Part shown: positions 50,210-60,661 of the stretch, piece after piece | Numbering within the stretch: the first letter of the stretch is position 1 | How the letters are laid out: every line of letters begins with the position of its first letter | Source: Myxococcales bacterium | Lineage (GTDB): Bacteria > Myxococcota_A > Polyangia > Palsa-1104 > JAEUJZ01 | Assembly: GCA_016794465.1 (NCBI GenBank) | Contig: JAEUKA010000050.1 | Location: 42,166-106,165, forward strand | Length of the DNA stretch: 64,000 nt | Reading direction: 5' to 3' | The notes under the pieces: generated by a model | The model's input: only the letters and a program-made list of their open reading frames with translations | Told to the model about the DNA's origin: nothing | Database searches by the model: none | Translations under genes and position numbers: made by a program

Positions 50210-52665
50210 TACCTGTGGTCGCTCGAATCGGACGCACCGTCGCCAGCTGGTGGTGGTGCGGGCTTCTCTGGCTCGTCGCTGTGGTGGCAGCGGGATCGGT
50301 GGCTCGTGCCGACGCTGCATCGCTGCTACTTCAGACCGGAGAGCCGCTACCTGCAGGAGAGCAGCCGTCGTCGCTGCGTGAGCTGAGTCCGCTCGAGTAT
50401 CCGGCGCTGTGGGAATACCGCTGGGGAGACTCGCCTCGGGGTGCGCTCGGTCGGCTCGACTGGGCGATGCCCTACTCACGCTCGGCGGAGTGGACGCCGC
50501 TCGGGCGCTACGAGCTGCCAAGAGGCCGCAACGGCAACCGCTGGCTGTGGCTGCGCTCGGAGATCCCGCTGACCGCCGACAAGGACCCGGTCCTGCACTT
50601 CTTTCACCTGGATCAGGAGTTTCAGGTCTTCGTCGAGGGCAAGCTGGTCTACGAGTGGGGCGACTTTTCGTCCGGCCAGCCGAGCTTTCAGGGCTTTCGC
50701 AGTCACGTGGTGCGCCTGCCGTCGGGCTGTGCGGGTCAGCGGCTGACGCTGCGCATCTTTTCTGAACATCGCAACATCGGTCCTGCCGGGCCGATCCGCT
50801 TTGGCGAACACCACCTGATCCTTGTCAATTTATTTAAGACCGATCTGCCCCGGCTGATGGTGAGCGGTCTGATGTTTTTTCTCTCTTTGGGCGGTTTTCT
50901 GCTGTTTTCGCTGCGAAGGGACGAAAAAGTCTTCCTTGCCTACGGATTTCTCGCGCTAAGCGGCGGAATCTACATCCTGTCGCAAGCGCAAGTGCGGCTG
51001 TTTCTGTTCGATCACCCGCTGCTCTTGACCCATGTCGAGCTGTGGTCACTGCAGATCACGATGCTGGCGCTGTGTCACTTCGTCGAGCAGATGTTCGGTC
51101 AGGGCCCGGGGCGGATTCTGTACCTGCTGCGTCAGCTTCAGTGGCTGTACCTGTTTGGCTCGGCGCTCGCGGTCGCGCTGTTCGCAGTGCCGCTGCTGAA
51201 GACGCTGTTTCCGGTGCAGATGCTGCTGTTTTGCGACGCGCTGCTGACGGTGGGGCTGCCGCTTTACTACTCCTTTCGCGGCAATGTTGAGGCGCGGATC
51301 TTTGCGATCGGCTTCCTCGGGGCGGGCACGATTGCGGTGCATGACGTGTTCGTGGCGCTCGGCTGGCTGTCGCGATCGCAGCCCAAGCTCGGTCACATCG
51401 GCTATGCGCTATTCTTTGTGACCCTCGGGGTGATCTTGGCGCGGCGGGTGCTGCGGGCGCATGAGCGACTGCAGAGCTATACCTCGATGCTGAACCTGAG
51501 CCTGGCGTCGTCACGGGTGCTGGTTCCCGACGAGCGGGCGCAGGTGGCACTCTCGGAGCTGGTGCGGCTCTTGTCGGCGCGGCGGGCGTTTCTGTTTCTG
51601 CGCGGTGAGCAGAGCGGTCGACTGGAGTTTGCGACGGGACGAAGCAGCGAGGGCGAGAGTCTCACTCAGCCCGACGGGGCGGACCTGGCGTTCGTCGAGC
51701 AGTGTCTTTTTTCACAGAAGCCAGCGACGAAGCGGAGCGCGGACAAAAAGGGCGTGCTGATGGCGGCGCCGCTGCAGGTTCGCGGTCAGCAGCTTGGCGT
51801 GCTCTACATTGAGAGTGACAGTCGCCGGCAAGGGCTGCATGAGGAGGATCTCGACGTGCTGATCGGGCTGGCGCACCAGATCGCGATCAGCATCGTGTCG
51901 GCGCGGACGCTGCGGCTGGAGATCGACGCTGCGATCACCCAAAAACGAATGCAGGAACAGCAGCACCTTCTCGATGCGGCGGTGCGGATGGCGTCGGGAG
52001 ACTTGAGCACGCCGGTCAGTGTGCCGCCGGGCAGCGCGATGACGCACCTGGCCGAGGCGCTGGAGGCGATGCGAACCGATCTGCTGACCAAGGTACTGGA
52101 GATGGAGAGCAAGGGTCGCGAGGTGCAGACGCTCAACGAGGAGCTGCGGCGGCAGATTGCCGAGCGGTCACGCCGTCTGATGTCCGCGATCATCAAGAGC
52201 CAAGCGGGGAAGAATGCGCCGCTGCCGGACCTGTCTCCGGGCAAGATTGTCGTCGGTCGCTACAAGGTGGTGCGCAAAATCGGCGAAGGGGCGATGGGCG
52301 TCGTCCATGAGGTCGAGCGCACCGCCGACGGGCGTCACCTGGCGGCCAAGTTCATGCCGCAGCTCTCCGACAAAAAGTCGCTGCTGCGCTTCATGCGCGA
52401 AGCCCAGATCCTGGCGCGGCTGCGGCACCCCAACCTGATCGGTATCACCGACGTGGACATGACCGCCGGCGGCATCCTGTTCATGATCATGGATCTGGTC
52501 GTCGGTGGCCCGCTCAAGTCGGCCCGCAAGCGCTTCGGAGAGGTCCGCTGGGCGCTGTGCATCCTGCGCCAGATTGCCGAAGCCCTCGCCGCCATCCACG
52601 ACGCCGGCATTGTTCATAGGGACCTCAAGCCCGATACTGAAGTCCCCGAGGAGAACGCAGCTTGA
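50206..52665 (+). pseudogene. 7TM-DISM / GAF / Ser-Thr kinase receptor, truncated kinase domain
   Basis: 819 residues from a TTG with GGAGGA upstream. Signal anchor (about 10-36), an extracytoplasmic beta-rich domain, then seven hydrophobic helices (about 205-430) as in 7TM-DISM receptors, a GAF-like domain (about 445-590), a coiled-coil (about 590-670) and a Ser/Thr kinase domain starting near 688 (G-R-Y-K-V-V-R-K-I-G-E-G-A-M-G). The kinase runs to H-R-D-L-K-P-D and then ends after nine unrelated residues. The rest of the C-lobe, including DFG and the activation segment, is missing. The break lies near 52634, which probably marks the left edge of the inserted island. Probably inactive as a kinase. 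Confidence 0.75.
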
Positions 52666-52739
52666 AACGGTGTTCGGCGGGAGTTACAGCGACGGTCGAT
52701 CTTGCGTACGGAAACGCGAGGCCGTCGCTGACTGAGCAC

Positions 52740-52769
52740 TCGACAGAGCATCCTCAAGACCGATATGAT
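52740..52769 (+). promoter_or_regulatory. Good sigma-70 type promoter for a leaderless small gene
   Basis: TCGACA (52740-52745) and TATGAT (52764-52769) are 18 bases apart. The predicted start point coincides with the GTG at 52776, giving a leaderless mRNA. Confidence 0.45.
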
Positions 52770-52775
52770 ACCGCT

Positions 52776-52985
52776 GTGTCGATCCGCGATCCGCGCACCA
52801 CCGAGATCCTAAAGCAGCTCCAAGCCAAGATGGCGGAGATGGAGAAGATCGTGGGTGAGGTTGGGGGGCTGGTGACGCAGCTGGCGGGGGAAGAGGATGA
52901 GGCGACGGTGAGGGCGGTGGAGAGGACGAGAATGGCATTCCAACGCTTGCGGAGTCGCAAATCAGATCGCGTCAGTGACCTGTGA
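52776..52985 (+). CDS. Small coiled-coil protein, possibly leaderless
   Basis: 69 residues from GTG. A central heptad-like stretch (ILKQLQAKMAEMEKIVGEVG) and acidic middle point to a coiled coil. No family recognised. The good promoter directly before it supports reality; it fills the gap after the broken kinase. Confidence 0.4.
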   Translation: MSIRDPRTTEILKQLQAKMAEMEKIVGEVGGLVTQLAGEEDEATVRAVERTRMAFQRLRSRKSDRVSDL

Positions 52986-53035
52986 TAGCAACCAAGAGGA
53001 ATGGCAGTTACTCCTTAAAAGTGATCTGTGCTCCA

Positions 53036-56000
53036 TCACTCCTCATCACCGCTCACCTTAGCATCGACTGTCATCCGTCTACGCGCTTCATCGGCCAGCT
53101 TGCGCAGCAAATCTCGGAGTTCCACTTCCGACAGTCTCTCAAGGACATTCGCTAGTTCAGGCACCTTCTCTTGGCCTTCCGATGAATGCGCTCCTGCCGT
53201 CAAGCGTCGGCCAGACGGACGAAACTGCGCCAACTTGGTGCGTAACCCGACTTCTCCTTCAATCTCTGCGGTACGAAAGCAATCAATCAAGCTCTCAAGA
53301 CCTAGCGCCAGGGGACCGTGCTCTCGCTCCCAGTCATCCATGAGCTGCCAAAGATACGCTGGCACTGGGGACGCACTAGGAAATCGTCCCGTCCACTTTT
53401 CAACAAGGTGATCACGGTTCCCATCCCAATTTCCGTCGGCACCAAGCCCGGTCAATTTCAAAAATTCCCAGAAACCATATCTCGCCCCGATTCGCTGAGC
53501 AGCCCTGGACAGGACCTCGGTTTGAATCAAGACCAAATGCCCCTCTTCATCCGCGCCACCTTGTCCCCAGAGAACTTGTCGGACAGCTCGTGTGCCATCA
53601 ATGGTGGCAAGCTCTCCCGCGATGGGTGTCTGCATGAGGTTCGCAGCTTTCATCACGCGCGCAGACGCAGTAATGACAGTGCGATCGACATCATTAAGAG
53701 TACGTGTTCGGTTACTGAATGCTGCAACCACAAAGCTTCGCTCATCGAAAGGCTCCGGTGGAAACTCTTCATCCCGAAGAGAATCAAACTCAAAATGTTC
53801 TGAGCGATCCTCTGGAAGAAATGACCACCAATTAACACGCTTTTTTTCTAGATATTCTACGGCCCATGCATATGCATTAAAAATATCTTGGCGAATCAAT
53901 ACACACTGCGTGAATGTTAAGAATCTCCTAGTTCCATTTTTTCGATCTGCCAAACCCCACAAAACCTCTTCACCACTAAAATGTGAGACAAATTCATGAA
54001 GGTAGATACTCTCGTCCAATTGCAATAGCTCATCCCAGGGCGTCTCTTCCGGAAAATTGAGTATAGCGGGAGCCTGCGTCAACTCGGCGGATTCAATGCT
54101 AAATGAGGAATCATACTCGGGCTGCTCCAATGCGAAGGGGTACTCTGGATGCGAAGTGTCAGCGCCGATGGGTTTGGCTTCTGCCCAACATCCAAGAACA
54201 AGCCAAGACGCAACGTACGCACAGGTCTTGCCAAACCTTTCATAGCGGCGGCGAGATTGGTTCCAGATGCGAGGGTTTGATGTCTGTTTTACAATTACCT
54301 TATCTAGAGCCTCATAAAAGGCTGGATCGTATCCCAATTTAGGCAGAAGTCGCAGCGCAGTTCGTACCGCAAGGTCGAGGCTAGGAACTGCAAATTTAGA
54401 GAATTGACGGCCAAATGTGTATCTTGACTGATCTCCATGGATAGGCCCTCTGATTGTCCATTCAGGCTCCTGTGAATGGTGATAACCTGAGCGACCTGCG
54501 CTTTTCTGATACTTTCTTGGAGGAGTTGTCACTCGACCCCATTCTTCGGGAGATAGAAGACCCTGCACTTTCTCTCGATGCGCAATAAGAATTTTTCGTG
54601 CAAACTCCACAATCAAGTAGTGTGGGGTGTATGTGCTTTTCTTGCGATCAAGTGTATTGGAATAAATGCGCAGAAGACGATCTGGAGTAGCTAGGCTGTC
54701 GTGATGAGATAATAATGCCTGCAAGAGAGCAATGCACCTTTCCCTAATGAGTAGATCGTCAATAGTTAGATAGCGTTCAACTAGCAAGCAAATCTGCGCT
54801 GGTTGGAAATTTCCATACCAATAGAGCCATTCATGAGCAATATCGCGAATCTGGGGGGAATTCGTGCCGAGGAGAAGGACTACCGCGCGCAGGCGGCTCT
54901 CATCATCGGAGAGTCCAGCCGGAAAGTCATTGAAGCCACGGCGAACCCAATCCCGCATCTTCTCGATCTCAGCCTCAAGAACATCTGCCATGAGATCTAT
55001 TAGGGAGCGATCGGCATAAAACTGACGATGACGTTCACGAAGGCTTAAGCCCCAGACAGCTTCCGTTAGAAGGCTTATTCCAAAGGATTCTGCGAAGGCA
55101 CGACGCTCGCTAGTTTGTGACTGCATCTGAGGTCTTATGTAGTCACGCAGTCTGCTGACGGCGGTCTCGGAACTCAGCTCTGCTATCAGCGAGGCTTTTA
55201 GAGGACGCAGGACATCTGATCCAACAAGGTCTAGGACCGTCGGCAGGCTGGACTCAGCCGAACCATGTAATACTCCAAAATCTGTTACCCTGCCACGGTC
55301 TATGGCAAGGGCTACAGTTGTAGCGATAGCAGATTCAGGAAATGCTCTATTAGTCCTAAGTTCTGTCAAATACTCGGCAGTAATTTCTGTGCCTAAGCGC
55401 TCAGCATCCCGCAGTGCCGAGCGCGCTAGAAAGTAGTCTTGCATGCGCTCAAATGTAAATGTGACATACTGTTCGATGCTTGCTGAGAGATTGACTTGGA
55501 AGATCACGTCCATGTCGAGTAACGCATCATAAATTTCTTCCCCAGAGCCACGGGAGCGCTGAGGCAATACATTACGGGCAGCATTGACAGGTAGTATTAG
55601 TCTTGGCAACCCGCTTCCATCTGGTACGCCTCGACCATGCCCCATCATCTCTCTCGCAACGTCATCGAGAATGCTTTGTAAATCTAAAGAACCGAAGCTG
55701 CGATTTGCCAACTCCTGCTGTTTGCGTTCGAAGTACTTCCGAAGCAATCGAAATGCCTGGACACGGATCGGCTTAGGATCATCATAAGAAGAGTTCTCAT
55801 AAGTCTCACAAAAAATACGTAATAGCAATGGATTTGACGTCCATTCACTTCCAAAGAAATCCATAGGAAGTACATTTCCCACACTAAAATGGTGAAGATA
55901 TTTTGCCACACTATCATCATCGAGGATTGGTGCTACATGTTGTTGGAAGTCTATTTGAGCTTCATTGCTATACCCGGACCATGCTGATTTGAAAAATAAT

Positions 56001-57472
56001 TCCCAATATTGGTCACGACAAGTAACCATAATCCGCAACCATGGATACTCCTGAGCGAGCCCAAAGAACTTAGAGAGCTGGTCGGCGATTAGGACTGGGT
56101 CGGTGCGTGCTTCATTGATCGCGTCGATTAAAACAAAAAGCGGGCGGTGGCGTTCTGCCCACAATGCATCTCCTGCTTCGAAAAAATTTGGACCTCGATT
56201 CGTTGCCAGGCGTAGTTCCTTCATGATGAGGTCTTCCACAGGAGACCGTCCGTCAAGTTCAGGCCCAACAAGCACGCAAACGTGGTCACCCCCTTGTGTT
56301 AATTGAGTTGCCACCTCCCAGAGGAAGTTGGACTTCCCTCTGCCAGCCGCGGCAACAAGAATCCAAAGGGAGCAAGATGCGCGGAACACTTCTGACTGGA
56401 GCTGGGAAATCCGCCATCGAGCATCGTCGATTGCGTAGGCGTACTCTTCCCGATTGCGGTTATCAATGGCCGTGCCGTCGGCTTCAGACGGTGCTGTATG
56501 ATCGTAGTGCTCCTGAAGTGCCTCGACTTGAGTATCAATGGCGGAACTACTCTCCTGAATAACTGCGACGTCGCCTGCACTGACGCCATCGGAGTAGCGC
56601 TGAAGACAGTCTGCCAACTCCGTACTGACGCTCAGGTGATTGTATGCTGAGAACTGCGCCTTAGTTAATTCGCTAGGAATTTCTAGCGCCTGCTGGATAG
56701 CGCCGGCTCGAAGTTCTACCATCACGCTTGAATCACGCCGAAAGAGCGACAGGTGCCTTGCAAACTTTGGAGGTGCGACAAAGAGGCCTTGAATGACACG
56801 CTGATGAAAATAGCGTTTCGAGACATCCCGAAGTTGATCCCCTCGTGCCCGCTGGCATTCAAATGGGGAAGGAGTAGCAGAAATTGGAATGTCTGGAACA
56901 ATGGCACTTAATCGCTGAATAGGAATAGCGTATGCAGTATCGAACATTCGATTGAACTTATCAGGCTTTTCTATGGATCGAGCAACTGATATAATAACAC
57001 TGTCGGATTTAGCAATGATGGGGCCTCCACTAAAACCTTTTGAAATCTGAGAGGAAGCTACTTGTATACTTCCGTCGGCTAAGGTTCCGACGATGCGTCC
57101 GTCACCCCACGTTGCGTGCTTTCCGTCATTGATATAGCCAAGCGCAAGGATTTCATCGCCATTGCGCGGACTTGTCTTACGCAATGCTACTGGAACAATG
57201 CCTCCAGGCAACGATGAAGTCAGCCGTAGGACTGCAAGATCGGCTTCTTCGTTCCAATACTCGGAACTTGCAATGGCTGAGAGTACTGGCGCGCCTGGGA
57301 TGCCACGAAATTGAACTTGTGCAGTATCACCCACAGATATGTCGGCGGCCTTTAACACGTGAACGCAAGTCACAAGCAACCCGGCTGTTGAGATGACGAA
57401 GCCCGTTCCCTTGGCAGCTCTATTTCCATCAAGGATCGCGACGGTTGCGGCGAGCAGATTGTCCTTACTCAT
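53036..57472 (-). CDS. Trypsin-like protease fused to a NACHT/STAND NTPase (Avs/NLR-like defence protein)
   Basis: 1478 residues. The N-terminal trypsin-like domain (about 1-200) has the catalytic triad His38 (CVHVL), Asp78 (E-A-D-L-A-V-L) and Ser148 (GFSGG). After a helical linker a STAND/NACHT module follows: Walker A A-A-A-G-R-G-K-S at 374-381, Walker B L-F-V-L-I-D-A-I-N-E-A at 445-455 and a sensor R-I-M-V-T-C-R-D. The long C-terminal part (about 700-1478) carries the sensing repeats. Such proteins in Avs and bNACHT systems recognise phage proteins and trigger an N-terminal effector, here a protease. The gene is AT-rich relative to the core and follows the phosphoesterase with an 8-base overlap. 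ATG 57472 is chosen; 57484 is possible. Confidence 0.8.
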   Translation of the reverse strand: MSKDNLLAATVAILDGNRAAKGTGFVISTAGLLVTCVHVLKAADISVGDTAQVQFRGIPGAPVLSAIASSEYWNEEADLAVLRLTSSLPGGIVPVALRKTSPRNGDEILALGYINDGKHATWGDGRIVGTLADGSIQVASSQISKGFSGGPIIAKSDSVIISVARSIEKPDKFNRMFDTAYAIPIQRLSAIVPDIPISATPSPFECQRARGDQLRDVSKRYFHQRVIQGLFVAPPKFARHLSLFRRDSSVMVELRAGAIQQALEIPSELTKAQFSAYNHLSVSTELADCLQRYSDGVSAGDVAVIQESSSAIDTQVEALQEHYDHTAPSEADGTAIDNRNREEYAYAIDDARWRISQLQSEVFRASCSLWILVAAAGRGKSNFLWEVATQLTQGGDHVCVLVGPELDGRSPVEDLIMKELRLATNRGPNFFEAGDALWAERHRPLFVLIDAINEARTDPVLIADQLSKFFGLAQEYPWLRIMVTCRDQYWELFFKSAWSGYSNEAQIDFQQHVAPILDDDSVAKYLHHFSVGNVLPMDFFGSEWTSNPLLLRIFCETYENSSYDDPKPIRVQAFRLLRKYFERKQQELANRSFGSLDLQSILDDVAREMMGHGRGVPDGSGLPRLILPVNAARNVLPQRSRGSGEEIYDALLDMDVIFQVNLSASIEQYVTFTFERMQDYFLARSALRDAERLGTEITAEYLTELRTNRAFPESAIATTVALAIDRGRVTDFGVLHGSAESSLPTVLDLVGSDVLRPLKASLIAELSSETAVSRLRDYIRPQMQSQTSERRAFAESFGISLLTEAVWGLSLRERHRQFYADRSLIDLMADVLEAEIEKMRDWVRRGFNDFPAGLSDDESRLRAVVLLLGTNSPQIRDIAHEWLYWYGNFQPAQICLLVERYLTIDDLLIRERCIALLQALLSHHDSLATPDRLLRIYSNTLDRKKSTYTPHYLIVEFARKILIAHREKVQGLLSPEEWGRVTTPPRKYQKSAGRSGYHHSQEPEWTIRGPIHGDQSRYTFGRQFSKFAVPSLDLAVRTALRLLPKLGYDPAFYEALDKVIVKQTSNPRIWNQSRRRYERFGKTCAYVASWLVLGCWAEAKPIGADTSHPEYPFALEQPEYDSSFSIESAELTQAPAILNFPEETPWDELLQLDESIYLHEFVSHFSGEEVLWGLADRKNGTRRFLTFTQCVLIRQDIFNAYAWAVEYLEKKRVNWWSFLPEDRSEHFEFDSLRDEEFPPEPFDERSFVVAAFSNRTRTLNDVDRTVITASARVMKAANLMQTPIAGELATIDGTRAVRQVLWGQGGADEEGHLVLIQTEVLSRAAQRIGARYGFWEFLKLTGLGADGNWDGNRDHLVEKWTGRFPSASPVPAYLWQLMDDWEREHGPLALGLESLIDCFRTAEIEGEVGLRTKLAQFRPSGRRLTAGAHSSEGQEKVPELANVLERLSEVELRDLLRKLADEARRRMTVDAKVSGDEE

Positions 57473-58856
57473 CAATCGATCCATTCTTGAAAATACGAAG
57501 GAAAGGTCTGCCTTCGGCGATGATGTGATTATCGTCGTTAAGCCGCACGTCGGCAAATGTCGGCTCGTGAAAACGGAGGGCCGCTTCCCCACTGACAAGG
57601 CGCCGCCACCAATTATTGAGAGCTATGCGCCCCTCCGGGCTGTCTTCAAGAGCCTTATCTTCCACTCGAATCAAGTCTGCCCAAGTTCCCGTATTGATGT
57701 ATCTGCCGTCCCCGACTGCGATATTTCGACGCAAGTGAGTATGGCCCATTACTACCACTCGTGCCGTTCCTGAGTCGATAATCTTCTTCGCCGCGTCAAA
57801 ACAAGCTCGACTCGCTGTTCCGGGGGCGCCCTGATCATCCTCTTTGAAAGTTTGATCATTGCGAAGTGCATGACGTAACTTCGTTTGAAGTTTCTTCACC
57901 TCTTTTGCAGCCAGTGGCCCGTCCGTCGGGAACTGATCGCCGGCAATTTTTTCAAGCTTTACCGCTGGTGGTGCATCGTCGGCATCTAATAGTTTACTTT
58001 CCTCAGCATATGCGATCAGAGCATCGCGTTCTCCTAGGGCGACATCTGTAGGTAGATGTGACGTTGGAGAACCGTCTTCATCTGCAATGAACTGTCGCCC
58101 TGGTGCACGAGGCAGCACTCGCTGAATAAATCGATCAACAGAGTTCCGCTCATAAGTAAAGAAATGCGGAATTAATTGTGTAGATTTAGGGGCAATTTGT
58201 GGCAATAGAATTGCTATAAGCTTGTCCTCAGGTTTAATAAGGTCAATAAATGAGTACATTTCTTTTAGCGGATTCATCGCTTTTACGACGAGGTTGGAGC
58301 CAGGGCATGAGACAAGCCAATCCTCACCCGGTTTTTCGCCGCGGGATAGTGCGCTAAGCGTCTGACGAAGCCCATCGTGGTCAATGCGGTTCCATACATC
58401 GTAACGGTTTCCATGCTCAATGAGCAGATCGCCAACTCTGTATGCTTCGTTGTTATAGACAAAGTTACAGCGTTGAGGAGCAGTCTCAAGAAGTCGAAAA
58501 AGTTCTTCCCGCACACGCGGGAGCGCCAGTTCGACGTCGTGGTTCCCGAGCAGGAGCGTAAAGCGGTTGACTCGTTGAAGACAGCGACACAGTGCCATCC
58601 TCACTTCAGGCACACGTCCAAAGATCTTCCTCAATTTGGTAATGGCTTCGTCTTCTGAGGGGGTCCACGGCCTCCATGGCTCCTCGGCGAGGAAATCAAC
58701 GAAGTCCCCATGGATGACGAGTTCGAGCGATTCGCCCTCGCGAGTTGGATGCTCAGCAACCGCAGTGAGAAACCCGGCGAGCGTTTCAGGATGACCAAGC
58801 ATCGGTGGCGGCTCGCCGCCGATGTGGAGGTCCGAGATGGCGATTACGCGATGCAT
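57465..58856 (-). CDS. Calcineurin-like metallophosphoesterase paired with the protease-NACHT gene
   Basis: 463 residues. Metal-binding motifs in order: S-D-L-H-I-G-G (D9, H11), H-G-D-F-V-D (D51), G-N-H-D (N105, H106) and the C-terminal G-H-T-H. An insertion of about 150 residues lies between the third and final motifs. Substrate unknown. Its stop codon lies inside the protease-NACHT gene, so the two are co-translated. The pair has no flanking immunity-type gene. Avs type I systems place a metallo-beta-lactamase, a protease and a STAND protein together, so a hydrolase partner is a known theme. Confidence 0.8.
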   Translation of the reverse strand: MHRVIAISDLHIGGEPPPMLGHPETLAGFLTAVAEHPTREGESLELVIHGDFVDFLAEEPWRPWTPSEDEAITKLRKIFGRVPEVRMALCRCLQRVNRFTLLLGNHDVELALPRVREELFRLLETAPQRCNFVYNNEAYRVGDLLIEHGNRYDVWNRIDHDGLRQTLSALSRGEKPGEDWLVSCPGSNLVVKAMNPLKEMYSFIDLIKPEDKLIAILLPQIAPKSTQLIPHFFTYERNSVDRFIQRVLPRAPGRQFIADEDGSPTSHLPTDVALGERDALIAYAEESKLLDADDAPPAVKLEKIAGDQFPTDGPLAAKEVKKLQTKLRHALRNDQTFKEDDQGAPGTASRACFDAAKKIIDSGTARVVVMGHTHLRRNIAVGDGRYINTGTWADLIRVEDKALEDSPEGRIALNNWWRRLVSGEAALRFHEPTFADVRLNDDNHIIAEGRPFLRIFKNGSIDE

Positions 58857-58968
58857 GACCGGCGCAGCTTACCTGGAACATCGTCTCCCAAGGGCGAAAA
58901 TTACGATACATAGAGACTGTGCCCATGACGTTTGTTGAAGGCCAGTCTCTATAACCAGTCCTGACGCC

Positions 58969-59967
58969 TCAGGGCTGGCCACGCTTAGTATCGATAACAA
59001 CCTTCACCGGCCTGCCACTCGTCCAGCGTCGTGCCTCGAAGGGGTCGATGTAGATGCGCTTGGTCTGCGTGTTGCCAGGGCCGAAGCGCTGGCGGCGCAT
59101 ATGGGCGCGGACTTCGACCTTGGCCAGCTGGCGGTCGGTGGTGTCGAGTGGTTCGCGGGTTCCCGCGGTTGCGCTGGGTAGGCTGGGACGACTCGGTTCG
59201 TCGAGATAGACGTGCCGGACGACCCATCGCAGATCGGGCGGTGACTTCCGGCCTCCGGTCTGCCGACTGGATGAGCTACCTGCAGATCGGTGTTCCGTCC
59301 GTTCTTCATCTACGCGGAGTGGTGCGTTTTCGGCAGCGGTCAGCTCGCCCAGGTTGATCGCGAACTGAACGGCCTGGCTGAGCCAGTCAGTGCCACCGAA
59401 CACCGTGCTGTCAGTGTCCGTAGATTTCACCCAGACTCCATCGACGCAGCGGGCAGACACTTCGTCGACGTCTGAGATGCCCAAGTCGTCAGTGCCCCAG
59501 GTCACGGGCCATGTACCAACGGTGAAGAACTCGCGGCTGCCTTCACGTCTCCAGCCAGTGAGCAGCCACATATCTATCGGCATCAGGTGGACGCCGCACA
59601 GCGCGATCGTGTTGCCAAACAGGCGGTCGGTGTCATCGCCGCCGCGCTTGACCTCGATCATCCAGGGGGCTCGGAGCATCGGGGCGGGCTCGGTCGGCAC
59701 ATACCCAAGGCGAAGCTCACGGACTCGCTTGACCGCCGCTGGACGGAGCTGCTGCACCACCACACGGTCCCACGCCGAGAGCGCGTGCATCGCGCAGTAG
59801 TAGCCAGGGTGGGCGGGCGTCACAGGCTCCGGCTGGCCCAGCTTTTCGTAGTAGGCCGTGGCCAGTCGTAGTGACGCCGCAGGCAGATCCGCAGGCCGGC
59901 TGCGAAACAGCCTGTGGGCCAACAGGCATAGATCCAGGTGGCCCTCAGACGGTTGGTAGTAACGCAT
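58969..59967 (-). CDS. Hypothetical island protein
   Basis: 332 residues, no signal peptide or TM. Two parts: an N-terminal half with many Trp/Arg (LLTGWRREGSREFF) and a C-terminal tail with a long Ser/Arg linker (ERTEHRSAGSSSSRQTGG) ending in a basic domain (HMRRQRFGPGNTQTKRIYID). The tail resembles conserved ends seen in plasmid or phage proteins, but I cannot name the family. It is about 110 bases upstream of the phosphoesterase's far end but on the same strand; a link to that system is unproven. Confidence 0.55.
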   Translation of the reverse strand: MRYYQPSEGHLDLCLLAHRLFRSRPADLPAASLRLATAYYEKLGQPEPVTPAHPGYYCAMHALSAWDRVVVQQLRPAAVKRVRELRLGYVPTEPAPMLRAPWMIEVKRGGDDTDRLFGNTIALCGVHLMPIDMWLLTGWRREGSREFFTVGTWPVTWGTDDLGISDVDEVSARCVDGVWVKSTDTDSTVFGGTDWLSQAVQFAINLGELTAAENAPLRVDEERTEHRSAGSSSSRQTGGRKSPPDLRWVVRHVYLDEPSRPSLPSATAGTREPLDTTDRQLAKVEVRAHMRRQRFGPGNTQTKRIYIDPFEARRWTSGRPVKVVIDTKRGQP

Positions 59968-60067
59968 GCCCCTGCGAACACCGTATCACGTATTCGGGGC
60001 CCATCGGAATGGCTCGGGCTGATCCTACTCAAGGACTCATTTGCTCAACGGCGCACAATCCCATCTT

Positions 60068-60661
60068 CTAGTTTTCTGCGTCGTCCTGCTCCTCAGCTTG
60101 ATGAGGGGCGGCTTCCGACGCTGGCTGAGGATTCGGCGGTGGCTCCAATGATGCCGCCTGTGCTGTTTCGACCGCTGTGTCACTTTGCTGCTTGATGCCT
60201 GTCTTCTTGAGCTTTGCGAGCCTCTGTACCAGAGCTGGCACGCGGTCCATGTGCTCCGGAAACGTCACCAGAATCATGTGGTGCGGTGGGTCGGGGTAGC
60301 GAAACCCGCCGCTTGGCGAGATGAAGGCGAGCATATAGTTCGCTTCGAGCGGAACGCGTGGCGGTTCGAAGGGGTTCAGTGAGTAGTGAGGGGTAGTCCG
60401 CCAGCCACCGCCCCAACGACGTGACCGACCGGGGAGCGGGAACCACGTCTCTAGCTCGAACAACAGCAGCCTGTATCCAACATCTCCGCGCCTCGCCAAG
60501 CGCCGCACTTGTTCGCGGAAGAGGATCACATCTCGGGTTAGGACTCCACCTGACACGCCGAGCGAGCGCCCCTGCTCCCTGCACGCCGCAGAACAGTACC
60601 GCTGATCTGAACGGCTCTGAGTGTAGGGCAGTCGGCACGCTCGACAGACTGCTATGTGCAT
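60068..60661 (-). CDS. Zinc-finger protein sharing a segment with the 61101-62186 gene
   Basis: 197 residues from ATG 60661. An N-terminal C-R-A-C ... C-S-A-A-C zinc knuckle is followed by a segment R-L-A-R-R, E-L-E-T, then Y-S-L-N-P-F-E-P-P, and a charged, low-complexity C-terminus. The middle segment is shared with the gene at 61101-62186 on the other strand. No signal peptide. Function unknown; likely DNA- or protein-binding. Confidence 0.55.
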   Translation of the reverse strand: MHIAVCRACRLPYTQSRSDQRYCSAACREQGRSLGVSGGVLTRDVILFREQVRRLARRGDVGYRLLLFELETWFPLPGRSRRWGGGWRTTPHYSLNPFEPPRVPLEANYMLAFISPSGGFRYPDPPHHMILVTFPEHMDRVPALVQRLAKLKKTGIKQQSDTAVETAQAASLEPPPNPQPASEAAPHQAEEQDDAEN

